DNA from: Parvibaculum sp.
GTDB lineage: Bacteria > Pseudomonadota > Alphaproteobacteria > Parvibaculales > Parvibaculaceae
Direction of reading: 5' to 3'
NCBI GenBank assembly: GCA_030682415.1
Contig: JAUXOE010000121.1
Coordinates: 1 to 36,902, forward strand
Length of the DNA: 36,902 nt
A program made the translations under genes and the position numbers. Below, piece after piece: positions 1 to 9,022 of the stretch; position 1 is the first letter of the stretch, and every line of letters starts with the position of its first letter. A model generated the notes under the pieces. It saw only the letters and a program-made list of their open reading frames with translations, was not told the DNA's origin and searched no databases.

Positions 1-213
1 GATCACATCGAGGCGGTTATAGACATTGGCCCATTCGGGATGATGGTCCATCTTCTCGGCCACCAGCGCGACGCGCGTCATGAAGCCGAAGGCCTCGTTG
101 AAATCCTTGAACCTGAACGCCTTTTCGATGGCGTCGCGGCCCTTCACCTTCGTCCAGCCCGTGAGGCCCGCAAGGGCCTTGTCGCGTGCTTTGCCGTTCA
201 GCTTTTCGGTCAT
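1..213 (-). CDS. phhB: 4a-hydroxytetrahydrobiopterin dehydratase (pterin-4a-carbinolamine dehydratase), C-terminus cut by window edge
   Basis: Reverse-strand translation [73 protein letters not shown] motif [13 protein letters not shown]. Not in the supplied ORF track because it runs off the edge. Confidence 0.93.
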   Translation of the reverse strand, partial: MTEKLNGKARDKALAGLTGWTKVKGRDAIEKAFRFKDFNEAFGFMTRVALVAEKMDHHPEWANVYNRLDVI

Positions 214-282
214 CGCCGTCTCCCTGAATTTGCAGCATGAGCCTCGCGCTCCTAAGCTCTGCGCGCAAGAGGAGAGAAGCCG

Positions 283-687
283 ATGAACTGGAAAGGCGTC
301 AAGGCGCCCACGCTTGAGGATTTCGAGACGCTCGCGGATGCGGCCTTTGCCCGCCTTCCCGAAGGCTTTCGCGCCCGCTGCGAGGGCGTCATCATTCGCA
401 TCGAGGATTTTCCCGACGAGGAGGTGATGGTGGAGATGGCGCTTGAAAGCCCCTTCGACCTGCTTGGCCTTTATCAGGGCATTTCCCATATCGACCGCTC
501 GGTGATGGAGCCGGCGCATCTGCCCGACATGGTTTTTCTCTATCGCCGCCCGATGCTCGACTACTGGGCCGAATATGACGAGCCGCTCGATCACCTGATC
601 GCGCATGTGCTGGTGCATGAGATCGGCCACCACATGGGGCTGTCCGACGAGGACATGCACGAAATCGAGGAAGCGGCGGGGGCGTGA
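283..687 (+). CDS. Zincin-like metallopeptidase family protein (PF06262/DUF1025 type)
   Basis: 134 aa; zinc motif [18 protein letters not shown] near C-terminus. Confidence 0.85.
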   Translation: MNWKGVKAPTLEDFETLADAAFARLPEGFRARCEGVIIRIEDFPDEEVMVEMALESPFDLLGLYQGISHIDRSVMEPAHLPDMVFLYRRPMLDYWAEYDEPLDHLIAHVLVHEIGHHMGLSDEDMHEIEEAAGA

Positions 688-705
688 GTTTGCCGATGCC
701 GCTAC

Positions 706-919
706 TTCTTCCCACCCTCCCCTTGGGGAGGGTCAAACCGCCCATTTTCAGCTTGTCTGCAAATGCGGAAATAAAGTGGGCGGTTTGGGGCGGGGGACGG
801 AAGAAGTCCGGAATGCTGTCGCCAGCGGTTTCACTGTCGGCCGCGCCGCGCCCCCGCCCCGAAATCCGCTTCGCTGCGCTCGCGCATTTCGACCCTCCCC
901 AAGGGGAGGGTGGGAAGAA
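706..919. repeat. Nested inverted-repeat intergenic element (29-bp outer arms 706-734/891-919; 10-bp inner arms 735-744/777-786)
   Basis: ttcttcccaccctccccttggggagggtc at 706-734 is the reverse complement of gaccctccccaaggggagggtgggaagaa at 891-919; inner aaaccgccca/tgggcggttt. Confidence 0.85.
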
Positions 920-934
920 AGACAGAAGGCTCTT

Positions 935-1489
935 CTACCCCTCGCCGTCGTCCCAATCATCTTCCGGGTAGCGCCGCTCGGCCACGTAAGGCCCGCCGCC
1001 GGTCCCGCCCTTCGCCGAAAAAAGCGTGAAACGCTCGACCGTGAAACGCGGCGCGGCGAAGAGATTGTTGGCGGCGATATAGTGCCCGACATCCATGACA
1101 CTGGCGCGCGTAATGCGCGCCACCGTCACATGGGGATGAAACTTCCGCGTCTCGGGCTTCAGGCCGACGCGGCGCATCGCGCTTTCGTGGCGGCCCTGCA
1201 GAATGCGCAAGGGCTCCGACATTTTCACGCCTGCCCAGAGCGCGTTCGGCCGCTCGCCGCCAAATTCGCCGACGCCTTCAAGCTCGACCTCGAAAGGTGT
1301 GACGGGAATGAGTGCCAGCGCGTCGTCGATATCGGCGGCGATGTTTTCGGCCACATCGCCGATGAAACGCAAAGTGATGTGCAGGTCGGCGCGGTCGATC
1401 CAGCGCGCGCCCTCGATCCCCCGCTGCAGCCGCACCAGCTTCTCCGCCGCCTCGTCGGGAATTTCAAGCGCGGTGAAAAGGCGGATCAT
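935..1489 (-). CDS. thpR: RNA 2',3'-cyclic phosphodiesterase (2'-5' RNA ligase family)
   Basis: 184 aa; starts MIRLFTALEIPDE; two HxTx motifs (HITLRFIG, HVTVARI). Confidence 0.92.
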   Translation of the reverse strand: MIRLFTALEIPDEAAEKLVRLQRGIEGARWIDRADLHITLRFIGDVAENIAADIDDALALIPVTPFEVELEGVGEFGGERPNALWAGVKMSEPLRILQGRHESAMRRVGLKPETRKFHPHVTVARITRASVMDVGHYIAANNLFAAPRFTVERFTLFSAKGGTGGGPYVAERRYPEDDWDDGEG

Positions 1490-1511
1490 GATGTCTCTAC
1501 TGTTCTTCGCC

Positions 1512-1612
1512 CGTCATTGCGAGGAGCGAAGCGACGAAGCAATCCAGAAAGCCGCAAACGCCGTGCCTGCCGCCATGGATTGCCGCGGCGCCTCCGGCGC
1601 CTCGCAATGACG
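1512..1612. repeat. Palindromic intergenic repeat, CGTCATTGCGAGGAGCGAAGC family, copy 1
   Basis: Starts cgtcattgcgaggagcgaagcgacgaagcaatccag and ends ctcgcaatgacg; imperfect long inverted repeat. Confidence 0.85.
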
Positions 1613-1633
1613 ATAAAGGAACAGGAGCAAGCT

Positions 1634-2674
1634 TCAAGGCGCCGGGTTGGGCTGCGCGAGATGCGCGGCCTCGATGTCCTTTTCGAGTTCCTCGGTCCAT
1701 TTCACTTCGCGGCTGGTTACCGCCAGCTTCAACTGCTCCATCGTCGTCGCGCCGATGATGATGGAAGTCACGAAGGGCCGCGTGGTCGCGAACTGGTTGG
1801 CCATTTGCGAGGGATCGAGCCCGTGCTTCTTCGCCACGGCCAGATAGGCCTCGATCGCCTTGTCGGTCTGCGGCGACTCGTAGCGTTGCAGCCGGTTGAA
1901 CAGCGCCTTGCGCGAGCCTTCGGGCCGCGCGCCGTTCTGGTATTTGCCGGAGAGATAGCCCTGCGCCAGCGGCGAATAGGCAAGCAGGCCCACCTGGTCG
2001 CGATGGGCGATTTCCGAACCGCCCAACTCGAAGGTGCGGTTCAGGAGGTTGTAGGCGTTCTGGATCGACTGCACGCGCGGCAAGCCTTTCGTCTCGGCGT
2101 GATGCAGGAACTTCATCGTCCCCCAGGGCGTCTCGTTCGACAGGCCGATATGGCGGACCTTGCCGGCCTTGACCACCGCCTGCAGCGCTTCGAGGATCTC
2201 CTCGATCGGATGCGTCTTGCCCTCGATATGCTTGTAGCCGAGGCCGCCGAAAAGATTGATCGGGCGGTCGGGCCAGTGCAGCTGGTAGAGGTCGATATAA
2301 TCCGTCTGCAGACGTTTCAGGCTCTTGTCGACGGCTTCCTTTATCTGCGCCGCCGTCTGCTCGGTGCCTTCGCCGCCGTCGCGCAGCCAGGTCATCGGCG
2401 AGCGGCCGGCCACCTTGGTCGCCAGGATCACCTTGTCGCGGTTGCCGCGCGCCTTGAACCATGAACCGATGATCTTTTCGGTCGAGCCTTGCGTTTCCGG
2501 CTTCGGCGGCACCGCATACATTTCCGACGTGTCGAAGAAATTGATGCCTTCGGCGATGGCATAATCCATCTGCGCGTGGCCTTCGCTTTCGGTGTTCTGC
2601 TGGCCCCAGGTCATGGTGCCGAGACAGATCGCGCTCACCTTCAGGTCGGTGCGCCCGAGCTGGCGATATTCCAT
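1634..2674 (-). CDS. tas: NADP(H)-dependent aldo/keto reductase, Tas-like
   Basis: MEYRQLGRTDLKVSAICLGTMTWGQQNTESEGHAQMDYAIAEGINFFDTSEMY; resembles E. coli Tas N-terminus. Confidence 0.9.
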   Translation of the reverse strand: MEYRQLGRTDLKVSAICLGTMTWGQQNTESEGHAQMDYAIAEGINFFDTSEMYAVPPKPETQGSTEKIIGSWFKARGNRDKVILATKVAGRSPMTWLRDGGEGTEQTAAQIKEAVDKSLKRLQTDYIDLYQLHWPDRPINLFGGLGYKHIEGKTHPIEEILEALQAVVKAGKVRHIGLSNETPWGTMKFLHHAETKGLPRVQSIQNAYNLLNRTFELGGSEIAHRDQVGLLAYSPLAQGYLSGKYQNGARPEGSRKALFNRLQRYESPQTDKAIEAYLAVAKKHGLDPSQMANQFATTRPFVTSIIIGATTMEQLKLAVTSREVKWTEELEKDIEAAHLAQPNPAP

Positions 2675-2769
2675 GTCGTCCCCCCGTTCGATTTTATGTT
2701 GGTGATTTATACTGGTTCGCGGCGCTGTGTGTCACGCGGGGTGTTTTCCCGCGTTTCCGCTTCTCGTTT

Positions 2770-2862
2770 CGTCATTGCGAGCGAAGCGAAGCAACCCAGA
2801 AGCCGCAAGCACAGCGCCTGCCGCTTCTGGGTTGCTTCGTCGCTATGCTCCTCGCAATGACG
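2770..2862. repeat. Palindromic intergenic repeat, CGTCATTGCGAG family, copy 2
   Basis: cgtcattgcgagcgaagcgaagcaacccagaag...cttctgggttgcttcgtcgctatgctcctcgcaatgacg; long hairpin. Confidence 0.87.
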
Positions 2863-2883
2863 TCGTCCGGCGTCGTTGCCCCC

Positions 2884-3543
2884 TCAATTCACCGCATCCC
2901 CGTTCCTTGCCTGCGCGATCAACTCTTCCACTTGCGGCAAGATCCGCTCGACAATGATGCCGATACCTTCCGCTGTCGGATGAATGCCGTCGCCGAGATT
3001 GAGGCGGCGCTCGCCGGCGACGCCGTCGAGAAAGAAGGGATAGAGGATCAAGCCGTGCGTTTCGGCGAGATCGGCATGGATCGCATTGAAGGCGGCCCCG
3101 TATTCGGCGCCGAGATTGGGCGGCGCCAGCATGCCGGCCAGCAGCACCGGAAGCCCGCGCGCCTTCAGCCGCGTCACGATCGTCTCGAGATTTTCCCGTG
3201 TCACCGCGGGGTCGATCGCCCGCAACGCGTCATTGGCGCCAAGTTCGACAATCACCGCATCGGCGTCGGGACCGACCGCCCAGTCGAGCCGCGCCAGCCC
3301 GCCGGCGCTGGTGTCGCCCGAGACGCCGGCATTGGCGATCTTCACATTCTCGTGACCGGCTTCCGTCAGCGCTGCCTCAAGCTGGCTCGCAAAATCTTCA
3401 TTGGGGCCCAGCATATAGCCCGCCGTCAGGCTGTCGCCGAGGGCCACGATGGTCAGCGCGCGCGTGCCTTCGCCGGCGGCCGCCGGCGCCAGCGAAAGGG
3501 TGGCAGCCAGCAGAAAAGCCGGTAAAAGCTTGCAATAGCGCAT
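2884..3543 (-). CDS. tesA: Periplasmic GDSL arylesterase / acyl-CoA thioesterase I, TesA-like
   Basis: Signal peptide MRYCKLLPAFLLAATLSLAPAAAG; block I ALGDSLTAGYML; GxND (ELGANDALR); DGIHPTAEG. The ORF track extends it upstream antisense to the ABC gene; the start is set at the signal peptide. Confidence 0.92.
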   Translation of the reverse strand: MRYCKLLPAFLLAATLSLAPAAAGEGTRALTIVALGDSLTAGYMLGPNEDFASQLEAALTEAGHENVKIANAGVSGDTSAGGLARLDWAVGPDADAVIVELGANDALRAIDPAVTRENLETIVTRLKARGLPVLLAGMLAPPNLGAEYGAAFNAIHADLAETHGLILYPFFLDGVAGERRLNLGDGIHPTAEGIGIIVERILPQVEELIAQARNGDAVN

Positions 3544-3576
3544 TGAAAGGCCATATCGCCCATATCGCATCATCGA

Positions 3577-4377
3577 GTGTCTTTCTCTCCCGTCGCCGTT
3601 CCGGCCTATGCTGGCCGTCCGCTGCCCCCGCCTCATGATATAGAGAGCCAAGCCCCCTTGCCCAACAGCAACATCATCGAACTCGACGACGTCCGCCTGA
3701 CCCTGCCCAGCGCCGCCGGCCCGGTCAACATCCTGCGCGGTATCGATCTCACCATTGCGCGCGGCGAGGCGGCGGGTCTTGTCGGGCCGTCCGGCTCGGG
3801 CAAGTCGACGCTGCTGATGGTGCTGGCCGGTCTCGAGCGGCCGAGTTCCGGCCGCATCCATGCGGCGGGCGAGGATCTGACAGCGCTTGGCGAGGACGGG
3901 CTGGCGCGCTTCCGCCGCGACCGCGTCGGCATCGTCTTCCAGTCCTTTCACCTGATCCCGACCATGACGGCGCTTGAAAATGTCGCGATCCCGCTTGAAT
4001 TCGCCGGCCGCGCCGATGCCTTCGAACGCGCCGAGGAAGAATTGCGTCTGGTCGGGCTCGGCCACCGGCTGACCCATTATCCGGGGCAATTGTCGGGCGG
4101 CGAGCAGCAGCGCGTGGCGCTGGCGCGCGCGGTTGCGGGCGACCCCGAAATCCTGTTGGCCGACGAGCCGACCGGCAATCTCGATCAGGCGACCGGCGCC
4201 GAAATCATCGCGCTGATGTTCGACCTGCATGCGCGCAAGGGCACGACGCTGATCCTGATCACCCATGACGAAGCGCTGGCGGCACGTTGCGACCGCGTCA
4301 TCCGCCTGCGCGACGGTCTGGTCGAGAGCATCGAGGCGGGCGTGGCGGCGCCGCTTGCCGGCGGGGCGCACGCGTGA
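3577..4377 (+). CDS. ABC transporter ATP-binding protein, YbbA/LolD-like (alternative start TTG about 3658)
   Basis: Walker A GPSGSGKS; signature LSGGEQQRVALARA; Walker B EILLADEPTGNLD; divergent from tesA as in tesA-ybbA-ybbP loci. Confidence 0.92.
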   Translation: MSFSPVAVPAYAGRPLPPPHDIESQAPLPNSNIIELDDVRLTLPSAAGPVNILRGIDLTIARGEAAGLVGPSGSGKSTLLMVLAGLERPSSGRIHAAGEDLTALGEDGLARFRRDRVGIVFQSFHLIPTMTALENVAIPLEFAGRADAFERAEEELRLVGLGHRLTHYPGQLSGGEQQRVALARAVAGDPEILLADEPTGNLDQATGAEIIALMFDLHARKGTTLILITHDEALAARCDRVIRLRDGLVESIEAGVAAPLAGGAHA

Positions 4378-6944
4378 ACGGTTCGGCCTCCTTCACCCTT
4401 GCCGCCCGTCTGGCGCGGCGCGAGTTGCGCGGCGGCCTCAAGGGCTTTCGCGTCTTCATTGCCTGTCTGGCGCTCGGCGTCGCGGCGATTGCCGGCGTCG
4501 GTTCGGTGTCGTCGGCGCTGACGCGCGGCCTTGCCGAAGGCGGTCAGGAAATTCTCGGCGGCGATGTTGCCATTCGTCTGATCCACCGCGCGGCGACGGG
4601 TGAGGAACTTGCCTTCATTTCGGACGGCAATGCGGTTTCGGAGATGGCCGAAATGCGCGCCATGGCGCGCAACCTTGAGGTCACGAATGGCGATGCGGCC
4701 GCGCGCGCGCAAACGCTGGTCGAGCTGAAGGCCGTCGACAATGTCTATCCGCTTTACGGGGCGATGGAACTCGCGCCCGACATGGAGCTCGCCGACGCGC
4801 TGGCCTTTCGCGACGGTCACTGGGGCCTTGTCGTCGAACCCAATCTGTTGACCAGGCTCGACGTCGCGGTCGGCGATCTCGTCCGCATCGGCGAGGCCGA
4901 GCTTCAGTTGCGCGCCGCGATCACGCGCGAGCCCGACCGGGTCTCCGACGGTTTCGCGCTCGGGCCGCGCGCCATGATCGCCATGGAAGCGCTTGAGGCG
5001 ACGGCGCTGGTGCAGCCCGGCAGTCTCGTCAGCTATCACTACCGGGTGCGGTTGCCGGAGGCGCAGCGGTCGGGTGCCGGCATCGCCGCCTGGGTCGCCA
5101 CGCTCAATGAACGCTTTCCGGATGCCGGCTGGCGGGTGCAGGATCGCGGCGACAGCGCGCCGGGCGTGCGCCGTTTCGTCGAGCGGGTGGCGCTGTTTCT
5201 GTCGCTGGTCGGCCTGACCGCGCTTGTCGTCGGCGGCGTCGGTGTTGCCAATGCGGTCAAATCCTATCTCGACGGCAAGCGCACCGTCATCGCCACCTTC
5301 AAATGTCTCGGCGCGCCGGGTGCGCTGATCTTCCGGCTCTATCTGATGCAGGTGATGGCGCTCGCCGCCATCGGCATTGTCATCGGTCTTGTCATCGGCG
5401 GCGCCACGCCTTTCATCGTCGAGGCGGTGGCGGGCGATCTGATCCCCATTCCGGCCGATCTCGGTCTCTACGGCGCGCCGCTCGTGCTCGCTGCCGCCTA
5501 TGGTGTGCTGACCGCGCTTGCTTTCGCGATCTGGCCGCTGGCGCGCGCGCGTGAGGTTCCGGCAACGAGCCTCTTCCGCGATCTCGTGGCGCCGGTGCGG
5601 CGGTTCCCGCGCCCGGTCTATGTCGCGGCGACGGCGGGCGCGCTTCTGGCGCTGGCGGGCATGGCGATCGCGCTGGCCGAGGAACGGCTGTTCGCGCTTT
5701 ATTTCGTCGGCGGCGCGGCCGGCGTCTTCATTATCCTCTTTGGCGCCGCGCGCGGCATCATGGCGCTGGCGGCGCGCGCGCCCCGCGTCCGTTCGCCGGG
5801 CCTGCGTCTGGCGCTGGCCAATATCCACCGGCCGGGCGCGCCGACACCGGCGATCGTGCTTTCGCTCGGGCTCGGTCTGACGCTGCTCGTCACCGTGTCG
5901 CTGATCAACGGCAACCTCACCGGCGAAATCCAGGGCGAGATGCCCGACCGGGCGCCCGCCTTCTTCTTCGTCGATGTGCAACCCGATCAGATCGACGGGC
6001 TGGAGGAGATCGTCACCGCCAGCCCCGGCGTCACCTCCTTCGATCGCGTGCCGATGCTCCGGGGACGGATCGCCGCGGTCAATGGCGTGCCGTCCGACCA
6101 GTTGACGGTCGCCCCCGATGTGCAATGGGCGCTGCGCGGCGATCGCGGCATCACCTATGCGGCGGCGCTGCCGGCCGGTTCGACGCTGGTGCGCGGCAGC
6201 TGGTGGCCGGAGGATTATGCCGGACCGCCGCTCGTGTCCTTCGGCGAGGATCTCGCCCGGGGCTTCGGCGTCGATGTCGGCGATACCATCACCGTCAATG
6301 TGCTTGGCCGCGAAATGGCGGCGACCATCGCCAATACGCGCGAGATCGACTGGTCGACGCTCGGCATCAATTTCGTGCTGGTGTTCTCGCCGGGCGCCCT
6401 GTCGGCGGCGCCACACACGGTGCTGGCCACCGTCACGATGGATGGCGGCAATGCCGCCGAGGAGGCGCTGGAGCGCGAGGTCACCGCGCGCTTCCCCAAC
6501 ATCACCTCCGTGCGCGTCAAGGAAGCGCTGCTGGCCGTCAACAAGCTGCTTGAGGATTTCGCCATGGCGGTGCGCGCCACTGGCGCCGTCACGCTGGCCG
6601 CCGGCATTCTCGTGCTTTCGGGCGCGATGGCGGCCGGCTTCTCGGCGCGGGTACGCGATGCGGTCGTCCTGAAAGTGCTCGGGGCGACGACGGGGCGCAT
6701 TCTCGGCATCTATGTCCGCGAATATGCGCTGCTGGGCTTCGCGACCGCGCTGGTCGCGGCGCTGGCCGGCACGCTGGCGGCCTTCGCCGTCATCACCTTC
6801 CTGATGGGCATGCCCTGGCGCTTCCTGCCCGGCACGCTCGCCCTCACGGTCGCCGGCGCGGCGCTGCTGACCGTCGCGCTCGGTCTTGCCGGCACCTGGC
6901 GGGCGCTGGCCGCACCGGCGGCGCCGGTGCTGCGGGCCGACTGA
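4374..6944 (+). CDS. FtsX-like ABC transporter permease (YbbP-like)
   Basis: GTG start overlaps the upstream TGA (gtga at 4374-4377); about 856 aa with repeated FtsX-like TM regions, e.g. VVGGVGVANAVKSYLDGKRTVIATFKCLGA. Confidence 0.9.
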   Translation: MNGSASFTLAARLARRELRGGLKGFRVFIACLALGVAAIAGVGSVSSALTRGLAEGGQEILGGDVAIRLIHRAATGEELAFISDGNAVSEMAEMRAMARNLEVTNGDAAARAQTLVELKAVDNVYPLYGAMELAPDMELADALAFRDGHWGLVVEPNLLTRLDVAVGDLVRIGEAELQLRAAITREPDRVSDGFALGPRAMIAMEALEATALVQPGSLVSYHYRVRLPEAQRSGAGIAAWVATLNERFPDAGWRVQDRGDSAPGVRRFVERVALFLSLVGLTALVVGGVGVANAVKSYLDGKRTVIATFKCLGAPGALIFRLYLMQVMALAAIGIVIGLVIGGATPFIVEAVAGDLIPIPADLGLYGAPLVLAAAYGVLTALAFAIWPLARAREVPATSLFRDLVAPVRRFPRPVYVAATAGALLALAGMAIALAEERLFALYFVGGAAGVFIILFGAARGIMALAARAPRVRSPGLRLALANIHRPGAPTPAIVLSLGLGLTLLVTVSLINGNLTGEIQGEMPDRAPAFFFVDVQPDQIDGLEEIVTASPGVTSFDRVPMLRGRIAAVNGVPSDQLTVAPDVQWALRGDRGITYAAALPAGSTLVRGSWWPEDYAGPPLVSFGEDLARGFGVDVGDTITVNVLGREMAATIANTREIDWSTLGINFVLVFSPGALSAAPHTVLATVTMDGGNAAEEALEREVTARFPNITSVRVKEALLAVNKLLEDFAMAVRATGAVTLAAGILVLSGAMAAGFSARVRDAVVLKVLGATTGRILGIYVREYALLGFATALVAALAGTLAAFAVITFLMGMPWRFLPGTLALTVAGAALLTVALGLAGTWRALAAPAAPVLRAD

Positions 6945-6970
6945 GCGGAAATCGCGCGCCACCAAAAAGC

Positions 6971-7075
6971 GGGGACAAGTATTTTTTCAGCGCTGCGCTG
7001 CCGGCGCGACGCGTCGCCGGGGACAAGTTGCGGGATAAGTTGCGGGATAAGCCGGGCCTGCGGGCGGGGATAAAG
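6971..7075. repeat. Degenerate GGGGAYAAGT repeat array; three units at exact 12-bp spacing (7019, 7031, 7043)
   Basis: ggggacaagt 6971, ggggacaagt 7019, cgggataagt 7031, cgggataagc 7043, ggggataaag 7066. Confidence 0.8.
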
Positions 7076-7088
7076 TGGCGCTCCGGCC

Positions 7089-7121
7089 TTTTGTGACAGT
7101 TTTTTGACAGTTTTGTGACAG
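7089..7121. repeat. Three tandem 11-bp repeats TTTTGTGACAG / TTTTTTGACAG / TTTTGTGACAG
   Basis: 7089-7099, 7100-7110, 7111-7121, contiguous. Confidence 0.9.
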
Positions 7122-7275
7122 AGGGGGGGTCCGCGGCTATCGCCGCTGCCTGTCGAAGGCCGGCTAAGTCTTGGAAAGCGTTACCCAATCTTCACGATAA
7201 GCCCCCGGTTTTGCTTGAATTTCCGCGCTCCTCAGCCAATATTGACAACAGGCACACGCAGGAGGGTGCAGATAC

Positions 7276-8034
7276 ATGGCGAATTACGATCAGGAACGGC
7301 TCCATCAGGTAGAGCTCGGTCGCCGCGCCGACATGGCGATCGACCAGGGCCTTCGGAGCTATATGCTCAGTGTTTACAATTACATGGCGGGCGCGCTGGC
7401 CCTCACCGGCCTCGTCGCGCTGTTCGCCTATAACGCCGCCGTCGTCGAAACGCCGGCGGGTCTGGCCTTCAGCGAATTCGGTCAGGCGATCTATGCGAGC
7501 CCGCTGAAGTGGGTGGTCATGCTGGCGCCGCTCGGCTTTATTTTCTTCCTGAGCTTCCGCATCCAGAAGATGAGCCTCTTCGCGGCGCAGAGCACCTTCT
7601 GGCTCTTTGCCGGCGTCATGGGCCTGTCGCTGTCGTCGATCTTCCTCGTCTATACGGGTGAGAGCATCACCACGACCTTCTTCGTGACGGCGGCCGCCTT
7701 CGGCTCGCTAAGCCTTTACGGCTACACGACAAAGCGCGACCTGACCGGCATGGGCTCGTTCCTGTTCATGGGCCTGATCGGCGTCATCATCGCGATGGTC
7801 GTCAATATTTTCCTGCAGAGCTCGGCGCTGCAATTCGCGGTCTCGGTGATCGGCGTCCTCGTCTTCGCCGGCCTCACCGCCTATGACACGCAGCGCATCA
7901 AGGGCATGTATTACGAAGGCGACAGCGTCGCTGCCGCCGGCAAGAAAGCCGTGATGGGCGCGCTCTCGCTCTATCTCGACTTCATCAACATGTTCATGTT
8001 CCTGCTGCAGTTCCTCGGCAGCCAGCGCAGCTAA
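7276..8034 (+). CDS. Bax inhibitor-1 / YccA family membrane protein
   Basis: 252 aa, seven predicted TM-like segments, C-terminal YDTQRIK...ALSLYLDFINMFMFLLQFLG; RBS aggaggg upstream. Confidence 0.92.
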   Translation: MANYDQERLHQVELGRRADMAIDQGLRSYMLSVYNYMAGALALTGLVALFAYNAAVVETPAGLAFSEFGQAIYASPLKWVVMLAPLGFIFFLSFRIQKMSLFAAQSTFWLFAGVMGLSLSSIFLVYTGESITTTFFVTAAAFGSLSLYGYTTKRDLTGMGSFLFMGLIGVIIAMVVNIFLQSSALQFAVSVIGVLVFAGLTAYDTQRIKGMYYEGDSVAAAGKKAVMGALSLYLDFINMFMFLLQFLGSQRS

Positions 8035-8059
8035 AGCGCTGAAACATCGGCAAAAACAA

Positions 8060-8090
8060 AGCCCCGGCAGCGATGCCGGGGCTTTTCGTT
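8060..8090 (+). terminator. Rho-independent terminator (BI-1 gene; also lies between convergent genes)
   Basis: gccccggca-gcga-tgccggggc followed by ttttcgttt. Confidence 0.85.
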
Positions 8091-8105
8091 TGCGCCTTCT
8101 GGGTC

Positions 8106-8552
8106 TCAGGCGTCGACCAGCCTCAAGGCGCGCTTGTCGAAGACCTTCAGCACCTGTTTGAGGTCGTGGCCGCGCTTCAGGATCAGGCCGGTCGCCGCCA
8201 CCACCGCATAGGCGCCCTGCTTGCGCGCCAGTTTCGGGCGCTTCTCGATCCGGTAGAGCGGCATTTCGCTGGCGCGGCGGAAGACCGAGAACACCGCGAC
8301 TTCCCTGAAGCCGCCCATCGCATAGTCGCGCCATTCGCCGTCGGCCACTTTGCGTCCATATACGGAGAGGATCGCGTCGAGCTCGGTCCGGTTGAAAAAA
8401 ACCTCCGGCTCGCGCGGCTTTTTCTGAATGGGGGCGGTTGCCACCAGCGTCAGCCCGCGTTCCGCCTCGCCCCTCCGGGGCACGTAGTCGACGCTGTCGG
8501 TCATGCGGGCGGCGGTCCTCCTTGCGGGCGGGGCCTTCGGTCTTTTCAGCAT
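8106..8552 (-). CDS. DUF2794 domain-containing protein
   Basis: 148 aa; FFNRTELDAILSVYGRKVADGEWRDYAMGG...AVFSVFRRASEMPLYRIEKRP, recognised alphaproteobacterial family. Confidence 0.85.
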   Translation of the reverse strand: MLKRPKAPPARRTAARMTDSVDYVPRRGEAERGLTLVATAPIQKKPREPEVFFNRTELDAILSVYGRKVADGEWRDYAMGGFREVAVFSVFRRASEMPLYRIEKRPKLARKQGAYAVVAATGLILKRGHDLKQVLKVFDKRALRLVDA

Positions 8553-8845
8553 GGCACAAGCGAGGCCGCGCCGTCATCCGATTGTTATATTTTCGGCGGC
8601 GCGCCTTGGTTTTTCAGGCGCCGGCGATTTGTTCTGAAACCACAATATTGCCTTTTTTCGGCCCTTGCGGGGCCACACTGGGCCGCCAGATTAGCACCGT
8701 TGCCTCTTTGGCCCGGTTCCTTGCGACGTTCCGGTTTCATCAGCCCCCCAGCCCCACCGGGATAGATTGGGGGAGCCGGGCCATCCTTCCCTCACCCCCC
8801 GAGGGATTTAGAGCGCAGCAAAACGTCCCAAGAGCGATAGCTCCA

Positions 8846-8873
8846 GCCGTCCGGGTTCCCCCTCCCGGACGGC
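8846..8873. other. Strong 10-bp-stem hairpin in the divergent intergenic region (possible ncRNA terminator or regulatory hairpin)
   Basis: gccgtccggg-ttccccct-cccggacggc. Confidence 0.5.
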
Positions 8874-9022
8874 AAGCTTTTGTGCGCCGGGGTCAGCGTG
8901 TTGAAAATGAAACATCTTTCACTTGAAGGGGTTGGCGGCCTGTCCTACACAGACTGCCTGCATGGGAGGCAGGCCGCGCTTGCGAAAAGGCGCGCGCAAA
9001 GGGAAACGAAATTGCCGTCGGC

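Noticed and set aside
605-2464. 619-aa plus-strand ORF
   Set aside because: Runs through the nested repeat and antisense to thpR and the aldo/keto reductase; no family motif.
706-2862. Possible CRISPR-like array from the repeated palindromes
   Set aside because: Only two copies of one family, about 1.2 kb apart with a gene between, plus an unrelated inverted repeat; no spacer-repeat periodicity and no cas genes.
4185-6965. 926-aa minus-strand Arg/Asp-rich ORF
   Set aside because: Antisense shadow of the FtsX-like permease gene; no recognisable domain.
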